The notes under the pieces: generated by a model | What the model was told of the DNA's origin: nothing | Seen by the model: the letters and a program-made list of their open reading frames with translations, nothing else | Database searches by the model: none | Program-made: the position numbers and the translations under genes | Shown here: piece after piece, positions 47,984 through 56,493 of the stretch | Position numbering within the stretch: the stretch's first letter is position 1 | Layout: each line of letters begins with the position of its first letter | Source of the DNA: Actinomycetota bacterium | GTDB lineage: Bacteria > Actinomycetota > Thermoleophilia > Solirubrobacterales > Solirubrobacteraceae | Direction: 5' to 3' | NCBI GenBank assembly: GCA_005884115.1 | Contig: VAXW01000003.1 | Location: forward strand, 124,001 to 188,000 | Length of the DNA stretch: 64,000 nt

Positions 47984-49396
47984 ATGAGGGCTTGGACGCC
48001 CGCGTACGTCGCCGATGCCGCGGGTGCACGCCTGCTCGGCGATCGCGGTCGCGCCCGCGGAGGACCGACACGAGCGGCGATCGATTCGCGCACGCTCACG
48101 GGCGGTGAGCTGTTCGTCGGGCTTCCCGGCGCGCGCACGGACGGCGGGGCACATGCCAGGGACGCGCTCGCGGCCGGGGCGTGGGGCGTGCTCGTCGCGC
48201 CCGCCCATGCCGCGCCTCTCGCCTCCGAGGGGATCGTGCTCGAGCACGAGGACCCGCTGCGCGGCCTGCAAGCGCTCGCGCAAGCCTGGCGCACCGAGCT
48301 GGGGTCCGGCGCGGCCAGGGTCATCGCGATCACCGGGTCGACCGGCAAGACCTCGACCAAGGACATCCTCGCCGCGCTCCTGCGCCCGCATCTGCGCACC
48401 GCCTCGAGCGCGGAAAACCACAACACCGAGATCGGGCTGCCGCTGGCCTTGCTCGCGGCCCCCGCTGACACGCAGGCACTCGTGCTCGAGATGGCCATGC
48501 GCGGGCCCGGACAGATAGCCGAGCTGACCGCGATCGCGCGGCCCGACGTCGGCGCGATCGTGAACGTCGGCCCGGTGCACCTGGAGCTGCTCGGCTCGCT
48601 GGAGGCCGTCGCCGCGGCCAAGGCCGAGCTGATCGCCGGGCTGGCCCCCGGTGCGACGATCGTGATCCCGGCCGGCGAGCCGCTGCTGCAAGCACACCTC
48701 AGAGACGACATGCACACGGTGACCTTTGGCGAGGGCGGCGATGTGCAGCTCGTGCGTGCAGACGGCACGGGCGAGGTGCAGGTCCGCGCGGGCGGGCGCG
48801 TCCTCGAGCTGCGGCCCTCATTCCGGGAGCGCCACAACCTGACCAACCTCCTCGCAGCGGTGGGCTGCGCACGCGCTCTCGGCGTCGAGCCAGAGGGTCC
48901 GGTGGAGGTTGGCTTCTCGGCGATGCGCGGCGAACGCTTGGAGACCGACGCGGGAATAGTGCTCATAAATGACTGCTACAACGCCAACCCGATGTCGATG
49001 CGGGCGGCGATCGACGAGCTCGCGGCAACCGCGCCCGGACGCCGCGTGGCAGTGCTCGGGGACATGCTCGAGCTCGGGCCGCAAGCGCCTGAGCTTCATC
49101 GCGAGCTCGGAGCGCACGCGGCGCGGCGCGGGGTCGAGCTGCTCGTCACCGTCGGCCCGCTGGCGGAGAACATGCTCGCAGCGTTCGCGGGCGACGCGCG
49201 TGCGGTCGCGGACGCGGATGCGGCTGCCGAGGCTCTGGGCGGGCTGCTGCGCAGCGGCGACACGGTGCTCGTGAAGGGCTCTCGCGGCGTCGCGCTCGAG
49301 CGCGTAGCCGAAGCGCTCGGCGCGCGCCGGGACGCGAACTGGGCGAGCAGTCCCACAGGCGGGGCGGCGCCGGCGGCGGGCGCGCGGCGGCGCTGA
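47984..49396 (+). CDS. murF: UDP-MurNAc-tripeptide--D-Ala-D-Ala ligase
   Basis: 470 residues from ATG 47984. Motifs: AIDSRTLTGGELFVGLPG, VIAITGSTGKTSTKDILAALL (ATP loop), SSAENHNTEIGLPLALL, LEMAMRGPGQIAEL, VGPVHLELLGSLEAVAAAKAEL, ERHNLTNLLAAVGCA, INDCYNANPMSMRAAI and AVLGDMLELGPQ. It adds D-Ala-D-Ala to complete the pentapeptide precursor. The stop shares one base with the mraY start. A 52-bp gap separates it from murE. Confidence 0.96.
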   Translation: MRAWTPAYVADAAGARLLGDRGRARGGPTRAAIDSRTLTGGELFVGLPGARTDGGAHARDALAAGAWGVLVAPAHAAPLASEGIVLEHEDPLRGLQALAQAWRTELGSGAARVIAITGSTGKTSTKDILAALLRPHLRTASSAENHNTEIGLPLALLAAPADTQALVLEMAMRGPGQIAELTAIARPDVGAIVNVGPVHLELLGSLEAVAAAKAELIAGLAPGATIVIPAGEPLLQAHLRDDMHTVTFGEGGDVQLVRADGTGEVQVRAGGRVLELRPSFRERHNLTNLLAAVGCARALGVEPEGPVEVGFSAMRGERLETDAGIVLINDCYNANPMSMRAAIDELAATAPGRRVAVLGDMLELGPQAPELHRELGAHAARRGVELLVTVGPLAENMLAAFAGDARAVADADAAAEALGGLLRSGDTVLVKGSRGVALERVAEALGARRDANWASSPTGGAAPAAGARRR

Positions 49397-50361
49397 TGGG
49401 GCGCATCCTCTTCGGCGGCACCGCAGCGCTGCTGATCTGCATCTTCCTGAGCCCCAAGTTCATCGAGTTCCTGCGCGAGCGCGAGTTCGGCCAGCACATC
49501 CGCGAGGAGGGACCTGAGGGGCACCACCAGAAGGCGGGCACGCCCACGATGGGCGGCGTGATCATCTTCATCGCCATCTCGATCCCCTTCCTCATCCTGA
49601 GCGACTACGACTGGCGCTCGGTCGGCGTCTTCGGCGCCGCCATCTCTTGTGCGCTGCTCGGGTTCGCCGACGACTACACCAAGCTCGTGCGCCGGCGCTC
49701 GCTCGGCCTGCGGGCGCGGACCAAGCTAGCCGTCACGATCGCGATCTCGCTCGGCCTGTGGTTCATCGCCAGCCACGAGGCGCACCTTGCCAGCACTCTG
49801 CGCCTGCGCTTCGTCGACTATCAGATCAACCTGGGGCCGCTCTACCCGGTGCTGATCTACCTGGTCGTTGCCGGGACGACGAGCGCCGTCAACCTCACCG
49901 ACGGCCTCGACGGCCTCGCGGCCGGGTGCGCCGCGATCGTGCTGCTCGCGTACGTGGCCATCACCTTCATCACGGGCGAGTACGACCTCGCGATGGTCGC
50001 CGGCTGCCTGGTCGGCGGCTGCATCGGCTTTCTGTGGTTCAACGCCTTCCCGGCCACGATCTTCATGGGCGATACCGGCTCGCTCGGCCTGGGCGGGGCG
50101 ATCGCGGGCCTTGCGGTGATGACCAAGACGGAGCTGCTGCTGGTCCTGCTCGGCGGCATCTTCGTGATCGAGGCGCTGTCCGTCGCGATCCAGGTGATCT
50201 CCTTCCAGGCGATCCGCAAACGCGTCTTTCTGATGGCGCCAATTCACCATCACTTCGAGCTGCGCGCGTGGTCGGAGACCAAGATCATCCTGCGCTTTTG
50301 GATCGTCGCCGCGATCTGCTGTGCGATCGGCTTCACGATCTATCGCCAGAGCATCGGCTGA
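49396..50361 (+). CDS. mraY: Phospho-MurNAc-pentapeptide translocase
   Basis: 321 residues, ATG 49396, with about ten membrane segments. Family motifs: EGPEGHHQKAGTPTMGGVIIF, LLGFADDYTKLV (Asp-Asp pair binding magnesium), VNLTDGLDGLAAGCAAIV, FNAFPATIFMGDTGSLGLGGAIAGLAV (third catalytic Asp), and the HHH motif in APIHHHFEL. MraY transfers phospho-MurNAc-pentapeptide to undecaprenyl phosphate to give lipid I. Length is somewhat shorter than E. coli MraY (360) because the N-terminus starts directly at the first helix. Confidence 0.97.
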   Translation: MGRILFGGTAALLICIFLSPKFIEFLREREFGQHIREEGPEGHHQKAGTPTMGGVIIFIAISIPFLILSDYDWRSVGVFGAAISCALLGFADDYTKLVRRRSLGLRARTKLAVTIAISLGLWFIASHEAHLASTLRLRFVDYQINLGPLYPVLIYLVVAGTTSAVNLTDGLDGLAAGCAAIVLLAYVAITFITGEYDLAMVAGCLVGGCIGFLWFNAFPATIFMGDTGSLGLGGAIAGLAVMTKTELLLVLLGGIFVIEALSVAIQVISFQAIRKRVFLMAPIHHHFELRAWSETKIILRFWIVAAICCAIGFTIYRQSIG

Positions 50362-50363
50362 GC

Positions 50364-51713
50364 ATGTCCCCGCGTCCTGAGCTCCCGCCCGGGCCATACC
50401 TCATCGTCGGCCTCGGACGCTCGGGCATCGCCGCCGCCCGCGCGCTGCGGGCGCGCGGCGCGAGCGTCACCGGCTACGACGCCGGGGAGCCGCCCGAGGC
50501 GGTCGCGCTGCTTGCCGAGGGGGTCGAGCTGAGCCTCGGCGAAGCCCCCGTCGAGACGCAGCTGGAGGGCGTGCGCACGGTCATCAAGAGCCCCGGGGTC
50601 CCGGATGCGGCGCCGGTGATCGCGGCGGCCCGAGGGCGCGGGCTCAGCGTGCTGGGCGAGCTCGAGCTCGCGTGGCGCTTGCTGCCCAACGACTTCATCG
50701 CCGTGACCGGCACCAACGGCAAGACGACGACGGTCGAGCTCATCGGCCACATCCACCGGCGGGCGGGCCGCGCGGTGGCGGTGGCGGGCAACGTGGGCAC
50801 CGCGTTGAGCTCGCTCGTGGGAGCGCTCGCGCGCGAGGCGACGGTCGCCTGCGAGGTCTCCTCCTTTCAGCTGCACGACGCGAGCCGCTTCGCGCCCGAG
50901 GTCGGCGTGCTGCTGAACGTGGCACCGGATCACCTCGATCGCCATGAGACGATGGAGGCGTATCTGGCAGCCAAGCTCAAGCTCTTCGCCCGCCAGCGCG
51001 AACGGGACTACGCGATCGCCCCACCGGACATCCTCGCGCTCCTCGCCGGCGGGCGAAAGGTTGCCTTCGCCCGCGGCACGGGCTTTGAGATGTGCGAGCA
51101 CGACGGGAGCATGTGGTGGCGGGAGCGCGCGCTGCTCGAGGTCACCGAGCTGCCGCTTCGGGGGCGCCACAACGTCGAGAACGCGATGGCGGCGGCGGCC
51201 GCATGCCTGGTCCGCGGCCTGGAGCCCTCGGACGTTCGCGCCGGCCTGAGGTCCTTCCGCGGGGTCCCGCACCGTCTGCAAGAGGTCGCGCGCCGCGACG
51301 GCGTGCTGTACGTGAACGATTCAAAGGCCACCAACGTCGCCAGCGCGTTGGTCGCGCTCGAGGCGTTCGCCGGCCAGGCGCAGGTACACCTGATCCTGGG
51401 CGGGCAGGGCAAGGGACAGGACTTCGCGCCGCTGCGTGAGCCCGTGCAGCGCGCGTGCGCGGGCGCGTATCTGATCGGCGAAGACGCGCCCGCGATCGAG
51501 CAGGCGCTCGCCGGCGTGGGCACGCCGCTCCTGCGCTGCGGCGAGCTCGAGCGCGCCGTGCACGCCTGCCGCCACGCTGCACATCCCGGCGAGGTCGTCC
51601 TGCTCTCGCCAGCCTGTGCGAGCTTCGACCAGTTCAGCGACTTCGAAGCTCGCGGCGAGCGCTTCTGCGAGCTCGTCCGCGAGGGAGGCTTCGGCCAGAC
51701 GACGTCGAAGTGA
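50364..51713 (+). CDS. murD: UDP-MurNAc-L-Ala--D-Glu ligase
   Basis: 449 residues from ATG 50364, 2 bp after the mraY stop. A longer open frame starting inside mraY is antisense-free but out of homology and is rejected. Motifs: YLIVGLGRSGIAAARAL (Rossmann start), VIKSPGVPDAAPVI, FIAVTGTNGKTTTVELI, VAGNVGTALSSLVG, CEVSSFQLHDASRF, NVAPDHLDRHETMEAYLAAKLKLF, LRGRHNVENAMAAAAA and VNDSKATNVASALVALEAF. It adds D-glutamate. The C-terminus has LLSPACASFDQFSDFEARGERF, strongly conserved in MurD. Confidence 0.96.
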   Translation: MSPRPELPPGPYLIVGLGRSGIAAARALRARGASVTGYDAGEPPEAVALLAEGVELSLGEAPVETQLEGVRTVIKSPGVPDAAPVIAAARGRGLSVLGELELAWRLLPNDFIAVTGTNGKTTTVELIGHIHRRAGRAVAVAGNVGTALSSLVGALAREATVACEVSSFQLHDASRFAPEVGVLLNVAPDHLDRHETMEAYLAAKLKLFARQRERDYAIAPPDILALLAGGRKVAFARGTGFEMCEHDGSMWWRERALLEVTELPLRGRHNVENAMAAAAACLVRGLEPSDVRAGLRSFRGVPHRLQEVARRDGVLYVNDSKATNVASALVALEAFAGQAQVHLILGGQGKGQDFAPLREPVQRACAGAYLIGEDAPAIEQALAGVGTPLLRCGELERAVHACRHAAHPGEVVLLSPACASFDQFSDFEARGERFCELVREGGFGQTTSK

Positions 51714-51719
51714 GCCGCG

Positions 51720-53087
51720 ATGCCAGCAGCCGTTGCACGCCGCGCAGGCCGCGGGGGTCCGCCGACGGCGCGCGCGGGGCGCAAGCGCGACGGCTCGGAG
51801 ACTCGCAGGCCCGCGCGCTCGCGCGCCCAGCAGTCGCTGGAGCAGCGCATGCTGCTGACCGCGACGCTCTGCCTGCTGGCCTTCGGCGCGGTCATGGTGT
51901 ACAGCGCCTCCTCGGCCAGCACGCTGCTTCAGGGGCGCGGGAACGGCAGCGGCTACCTGGTGCGCTATCTGCTGTACGGCTCGATCGGCCTGCTGATCAT
52001 GCGTCTGCTGGCGCGCGACGGCGTCAGGCTCCTGACGCGCATCACCGGGCCGCTGCTGGGCGTGTGCTTCGTGCTCGTGCTCGCTGTGCACGTGCCGCAC
52101 ATCGGCGTGAGCGTCAACGGCGCACGGCGCTGGCTCGGGACCGGCCCGCTGCAGTTCCAGCCTTCGGAGCTCATGAAGCTCGCGCTCGTGCTGTACGCGG
52201 CCGCGCTGCTGGCACGGCGACCCGAGCGCGTGCACGATCTGCGCGAGCTCGTCAACCCGCTGATCGTGGTGGTCGCGGCGGCAGCGCTGTTGATCGTGAC
52301 GCAGCCCGACCTCGGCACGGCTCTGGTGATCGCGTTCACGGTCACGGCGATGCTCGTCGCAGCCGGCGTCTCGCTGCGGACGATGGCGGTGATCGCGGGC
52401 GCGGCGCTCGCCGTCGTGGTGCTGTACGCGCTCGTGCGCCCTTACGCGCGTGCCCGGCTCACCTCGTTCTTGAACCCGTGGGCGCACGCTGCCGGAAGCG
52501 GGTTTCAGGCCGTTCAGGGGCAGATCGCAATCGGCTCGGGCGGGCTCTTCGGAGTCGGCCCGGGACAGTCCGTGCAGAAGATCTTCTACCTCCCCGAGGC
52601 GCCGACGGACTTCATCCTCGCCGTGATCGCCGAGGAGCTCGGCGTCGTGGGCGTGTGCGCGCTGATGTTCCTCTACGGGCTGATCGCCTACGCGGGCCTG
52701 AGGACGGCGAAGGCGGCGCGCAGCCTCTACAGCGCGCTGCTCGCGGTTGGCGTCACCTCGCTGATCGTCTCGCAGGCGCTTCTGAACACGTGCGCCGTGC
52801 TCGGGTTGGCGCCGCTCACGGGCGTGCCCCTACCCTTCGTCTCCTACGGATCGAGCAGCCTCATCGTGATGCTCGCGAGCATGGGCCTGCTGATGAACGT
52901 CGCCGCAGGCGGCAGCGCGCACGTGCGGCTGCTGCCTGTGCCGCGCCAGCGCGCGCTCGACGCGCGCGGGCGTGAACAGGCACGATGGGCGCGTGAAGCG
53001 AGCAGCGGGCAAAGTGGTGATCGCAGCGGGGGGAACCGCGGGGCACGTCGTTCCGGCGCTGGCCGTGGCAGACGCGCTGCGAGCTGA
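51720..53087 (+). CDS. ftsW: Cell division polymerase FtsW (SEDS family)
   Basis: 455 residues from ATG 51720. After a basic disordered N-tail of about 42 residues come roughly ten membrane helices. SEDS motifs: VYSASSAS, NGARRWLGTGPLQFQPSELMKLALVLYAAALL (catalytic region with the conserved Asp replaced in context by the usual TQPDLGTALVI downstream), FYLPEAPTDFILAVIAEELG and GVPLPFVSYGSSSLIVMLASMG. FtsW polymerises septal glycan with FtsI. The last 38 residues are Arg/Gly-rich and are encoded in a 116-bp overlap with murG in a different frame. Confidence 0.95.
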   Translation: MPAAVARRAGRGGPPTARAGRKRDGSETRRPARSRAQQSLEQRMLLTATLCLLAFGAVMVYSASSASTLLQGRGNGSGYLVRYLLYGSIGLLIMRLLARDGVRLLTRITGPLLGVCFVLVLAVHVPHIGVSVNGARRWLGTGPLQFQPSELMKLALVLYAAALLARRPERVHDLRELVNPLIVVVAAAALLIVTQPDLGTALVIAFTVTAMLVAAGVSLRTMAVIAGAALAVVVLYALVRPYARARLTSFLNPWAHAAGSGFQAVQGQIAIGSGGLFGVGPGQSVQKIFYLPEAPTDFILAVIAEELGVVGVCALMFLYGLIAYAGLRTAKAARSLYSALLAVGVTSLIVSQALLNTCAVLGLAPLTGVPLPFVSYGSSSLIVMLASMGLLMNVAAGGSAHVRLLPVPRQRALDARGREQARWAREASSGQSGDRSGGNRGARRSGAGRGRRAAS

Positions 53088-54141
53088 CGGCGTCGATGTG
53101 GCCTTCATCGGCGCCGACCGCGCCGAGGCTCAGCTCGTCCCGGCGGCGGGCTACGCGCTGCATCGGATCACCGTCCAGGGGATGAGCCGCACCAACCCGC
53201 TGCGCGCCGCGCGAGCGCTTCTGCTCGCTGCTCGCGCGGTGCGCCGCTCGCGCGCCCTGCTGCGGGAGCTGGCGCCTGACGCGGTGATGGGAGGGGGCGG
53301 CTACGTCGCGGCGCCGGTTGTCCTCGCAGCCCTGCTTCGGCGCGTCCCAGTCGTGTTGACCGAGGCCGATCATCACCTGGGGCTCAGCAACCGCTTGCTG
53401 GCCCCGTTTGCGCGCACGGTGTGCCTCGCCTTCACGCCGCCGCCCGCGCGCCGCCGGCGTCGCGCCGGTGCGCGGGGGCAGGGCTCCGGTGCGGCCTGGG
53501 ATGCCGGGCGCGCGCGGCGAGCTGCCAGGCGCGGGCGCCTCCGCGTGACGGGCCGGCCGATCCCGCCGCCCTCCCGGGACGCCGAGGGAGCGCGCCGGCG
53601 CGTTCAGATCTCATCCGATGAGACGTGCGTGCTGGTGTTCGGAGGCTCGCTCGGCGCGCACTCGATCAACATCGCCGCGATCGAGGCGTTCGCCGGCAGC
53701 GCCTTCCGGGTGCTGCACATATGCGGGCGGCGCGACTATGCGGAGCTTTCCGCGCACGAGCTGCGCGCGGGATATCGCCTGATCGAGTACCTCGAGCAGG
53801 CCGACTTCGCCGACGCGCTGGCCGCCTCTGACCTCGTCGTCGCCCGTGCCGGGGGGTCGATCTTCGAGATCGCCGCGCACGGGGTGCCGGCGATCCTAAT
53901 TCCCTATCCGCACGCCGCGGGCGGTCACCAGAGCGCCAACGCCCGCTGGATGTCCGAGGCGGGCGCCGCGCTGACGATTCCCGACAGCGAGCTGAGCCCG
54001 GCGCGCCTGGCCCGCGAGGTCGCAGCGCTGCTCGGCGACCGCGCGCGCCTGGCCGAGATGGCGCGCGCCTCGCGAGCGCTCGCGCGGGTGGACGCGGCGC
54101 GGGAGGTCGCGCGCGAGATCCTCCTGGCCGGCGGCGGATGA
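52972..54141 (+). CDS. murG: Lipid II synthase, UDP-GlcNAc transferase
   Basis: 389 residues from GTG 52972; GTG 52993 is equally possible and gives a more usual N-terminus. Motifs: VVIAAGGTAGHVVPALAVADAL (G-loop 1), VMGGGGYVAAPVVLAALLRRVPVVLTEADHHLGLSNRLLAPFA, RVTGRPIPPP, VLVFGGSLGAHSIN, AASDLVVARAGGSIFEIAAHGVPAILIPYP and GGHQSANARWM. Normally the first inhibitor-binding residue region reads HEQN; here it is TEADHH, as in some actinobacteria. An Arg/Gly insertion (RRRRRAGARGQGSGAAWDAG) at about residues 163-185 is unusual. It makes lipid II. Confidence 0.94.
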   Translation: MNRHDGRVKRAAGKVVIAAGGTAGHVVPALAVADALRADGVDVAFIGADRAEAQLVPAAGYALHRITVQGMSRTNPLRAARALLLAARAVRRSRALLRELAPDAVMGGGGYVAAPVVLAALLRRVPVVLTEADHHLGLSNRLLAPFARTVCLAFTPPPARRRRRAGARGQGSGAAWDAGRARRAARRGRLRVTGRPIPPPSRDAEGARRRVQISSDETCVLVFGGSLGAHSINIAAIEAFAGSAFRVLHICGRRDYAELSAHELRAGYRLIEYLEQADFADALAASDLVVARAGGSIFEIAAHGVPAILIPYPHAAGGHQSANARWMSEAGAALTIPDSELSPARLAREVAALLGDRARLAEMARASRALARVDAAREVAREILLAGGG

Positions 54142-55553
54142 GCAGCTCATCGCAGCCGTGGCGCGGGCGGCGCCTTCACTTCGTCGGCGTCGGCGGAGCC
54201 GGCATGAGCGCCTACGCGCGCGCCGCAAGCGCCCTCGGCGCCGAGGTCAGCGGCTCGGATGCCCACTCGAGCCCCTACATCGAACGACTGGCGGCCGACG
54301 GCGTGCTCGAGGCGAGGATCGGCCACGCTCCCGCCAACGTGCCGGCCGGGGCCGAGGTGGAGGTCGTCTACTCCTCGGCCGTGCCGGCCGAGAACCCCGA
54401 GCGCACGGCAGCCCGCGAACGCGGGCTCGCCGAGCGCTCGCGCGCGGAGATCGTGTCCGAGCTGAGCGCGCTGCGGCAGACGATCGCCGTGGCCGGAAGC
54501 CACGGCAAGACAACGACCGCGTCGATGATCGTGCACGCGTTGCGCGCCGCCGAGCTCGACCCCTCCTGGCTCGTGGGCGGGCCCGTGGGAGGCGGCCTCG
54601 CCAACGCGCACTGGAGCGGGGGAGAGTGGCTGGTGGTGGAGGCGGACGAGTCCGATCTCTCGATGCTGAGCCTGCACGTCGAGGTTGCGGTGCTGATGAA
54701 CGTCGAGCTCGATCACCACGCCACGTTTGCCTCGCTCGCGGAGCTGCGCGAGGCCTTTCGCGCGTTCCTCGCGCGAGCGAGCGGCGCGATCGTGCTCCCC
54801 GACATCGCCGAGCTCCTGGAGCTCGCGCCCTCCGCGAAGGACGCGGACGGTCGGGGCTCGCTTCCCGCCCGGCGCGGCGCCGGCCGAGGCTCGGACCCCA
54901 GCCGCCCCACGCTGGTCCTGTATGAGCATCCGCGGGCGACGCTCGATCCGCAGGGGTCGCGCTTCAGCTGGAGAGGCGCCGAGGTGCGCCTGCGCGTTCC
55001 AGGCGAGCACAACGCGCTCAACGCGGCGGCAGCTCTCGAGGCGGCTCGCCTCGCGGGTGCCGAGGAGGAGCGCACGATCGCGGGGCTGTCGGCCTTCACG
55101 GGCGCAGGACGGCGCTTCCAGCTGCTCGGCCGCACGCGCGCGGGCGCGCTGCTCTACGACGACTACGCCCACCATCCAAGCGAGGTCGCGGCGACGCTCC
55201 GGGCCGCGCGCACGCTGTCGCCGCGACGCCTGGTGGCGGTCTTCCAGCCGCATCTGTACTCGCGCACCGCAGTGCTCGCGCGCGATTTCGGCCGCGCCCT
55301 CGCGGAGGCAGACGTCATGATCGTGCTCGAGGTCTACCCGGCGCGCGAGCGAAGCGAGGACCATCCAGGCGTGAGCGGCCTTTTGATCGCGGAGGCGAGC
55401 GCGGACGTCGCAGCTGGACGGCCCGTCTACTGGCTGCCCGCGCCGGCCGCAGCCCAGAGGGTGCTCGCGGGCATGCTCGAAGAGGGGGATCTATGCCTGC
55501 TGATGGGCGCCGGCGACATCGACAGCCTCGGGCGAAGCCTGGTGGGAGCATGA
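54138..55553 (+). CDS. murC: UDP-MurNAc--L-alanine ligase
   Basis: 471 residues from ATG 54138 (ATGA overlap with murG). Motifs: HFVGVGGAGMSAYARAAS, VVYSSAVPAENPE, IAVAGSHGKTTTASMIVHAL (ATP loop about 116-135), EADESDLSMLSLHVEVAVLMNVELDHH, GEHNALNAAAALEAARLAG, GAGRRFQLLGRTRAGALLYDDYAHHPSEVAATLRAAR and FQPHLYSRTAVLARDFGRAL. It adds the first L-alanine. A low-complexity insertion (PARRGAGRGSDPSRP) lies near residue 243. The murB ATG overlaps its stop. Confidence 0.96.
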   Translation: MSSSSQPWRGRRLHFVGVGGAGMSAYARAASALGAEVSGSDAHSSPYIERLAADGVLEARIGHAPANVPAGAEVEVVYSSAVPAENPERTAARERGLAERSRAEIVSELSALRQTIAVAGSHGKTTTASMIVHALRAAELDPSWLVGGPVGGGLANAHWSGGEWLVVEADESDLSMLSLHVEVAVLMNVELDHHATFASLAELREAFRAFLARASGAIVLPDIAELLELAPSAKDADGRGSLPARRGAGRGSDPSRPTLVLYEHPRATLDPQGSRFSWRGAEVRLRVPGEHNALNAAAALEAARLAGAEEERTIAGLSAFTGAGRRFQLLGRTRAGALLYDDYAHHPSEVAATLRAARTLSPRRLVAVFQPHLYSRTAVLARDFGRALAEADVMIVLEVYPARERSEDHPGVSGLLIAEASADVAAGRPVYWLPAPAAAQRVLAGMLEEGDLCLLMGAGDIDSLGRSLVGA

Positions 55554-56461
55554 GCGACAAGCAGCCGCCTGCGGGCGTCAAGGAGCGCTTTCCGCTCGCA
55601 CGGCTCTCGACCGTGCGCACCGGCGGAGCTGCCGAGCACTTCGCGCGCGCCAGCGATGACGCCACCGTCCAGGAGCTGCTGAGCTGGGCCTACGGTGCGG
55701 ACATCGAGGTGAGCGTGGTGGGTTCCGGCTCGAACCTGCTGATCGCCGATGACGGCGTCCGCGGGCTGGTGGTCAAGCTCGATGGCTCGCTGGCGGCGAT
55801 CGAGCTCGAGGGCGAGCGGATCCGCTGCGGCGCGGGCGCGCGCCTGCCCGCCGTGGCCGCGCGCGCGGCGCGCGCCGGGCTCACGGGGCTCGAGTTCGGC
55901 GTGAACATCCCGGGGACCGTCGGGGGCGCGGTGAAGATGAACGCCAACGCGTACGAGGGCGAGCTGGCGCGTGTGCTCGAGTGGGTCGAGATCTGCTCCG
56001 CCGATGGCCTCGAGCGACGCACCCCGCACGAGCTTGGCTTCGCTTACCGCCGCTCGAACGTCGCTCCCGGCGAGGTCGTGATCCGCGCCTGCTTCTCGCT
56101 CACGCCGTCGGACCCCGAGGCGGTGGCGACGAACATCGCGGGCATGCGCGCACGCCGCCGCGAGGCCCAGCCGCAGGGGATCAGGACATTCGGCTCGACG
56201 TTCAAGAACCCCGACGAGCCGCGCGCCCGCGGCCGCAGCGCGGGGCTGCTGCTCGCCGAGAGCGGCTGCAACGGCCTGCAGGTGGGCGGCGCGCGCTTCT
56301 CCGAGAAGCACGCGAACTTCATCGAGAACACCGGCTCGGCGACCACCGCCGACGTGGTGGCGCTGATGGCTGAGGGCCGCCGGCGAGTGCGCGAGCGCTT
56401 CGGCGTCGAGCTCGAGCCGGAGGTGCAGACGCTCGGCGAGGTGCGCTTTCCCTGGCAGTAG
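55550..56461 (+). CDS. murB: UDP-N-acetylenolpyruvoylglucosamine reductase
   Basis: 303 residues from ATG 55550 (ATGA overlap). FAD-binding type I/II MurB: LSTVRTGGAAEHFARASDD, VVGSGSNLLIADDGVRGLVVKL, GAGARLPAVAARAARAGLTGLEFGVNIPGTVGGAVKMNANAYEGE, ELGFAYRRSNVAPGEVVI, FGSTFKNPD (catalytic Ser in the GSTFKNP motif), GLLLAESGCNGLQVGGARFSEKHANFIENTGSATTADVVAL. It completes UDP-MurNAc by reducing the enolpyruvyl group. The placement after murC is typical for Gram-positive-like dcw clusters. Confidence 0.96.
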   Translation: MSDKQPPAGVKERFPLARLSTVRTGGAAEHFARASDDATVQELLSWAYGADIEVSVVGSGSNLLIADDGVRGLVVKLDGSLAAIELEGERIRCGAGARLPAVAARAARAGLTGLEFGVNIPGTVGGAVKMNANAYEGELARVLEWVEICSADGLERRTPHELGFAYRRSNVAPGEVVIRACFSLTPSDPEAVATNIAGMRARRREAQPQGIRTFGSTFKNPDEPRARGRSAGLLLAESGCNGLQVGGARFSEKHANFIENTGSATTADVVALMAEGRRRVRERFGVELEPEVQTLGEVRFPWQ

Positions 56462-56493
56462 GGGTTCGCCGGGCGGGGTCGAAAACATGAGCG

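Noticed and set aside
46264..48966. A 900-codon open frame on the reverse strand
   Set aside because: It is antisense to murE and murF, which have complete family motifs; its product is Arg/Ser/Ala-rich with no domain. High GC produces such shadow frames.
49647..50363. 5' extension of murD through mraY
   Set aside because: mraY is fully supported in another frame and murD homology starts at ATG 50364.
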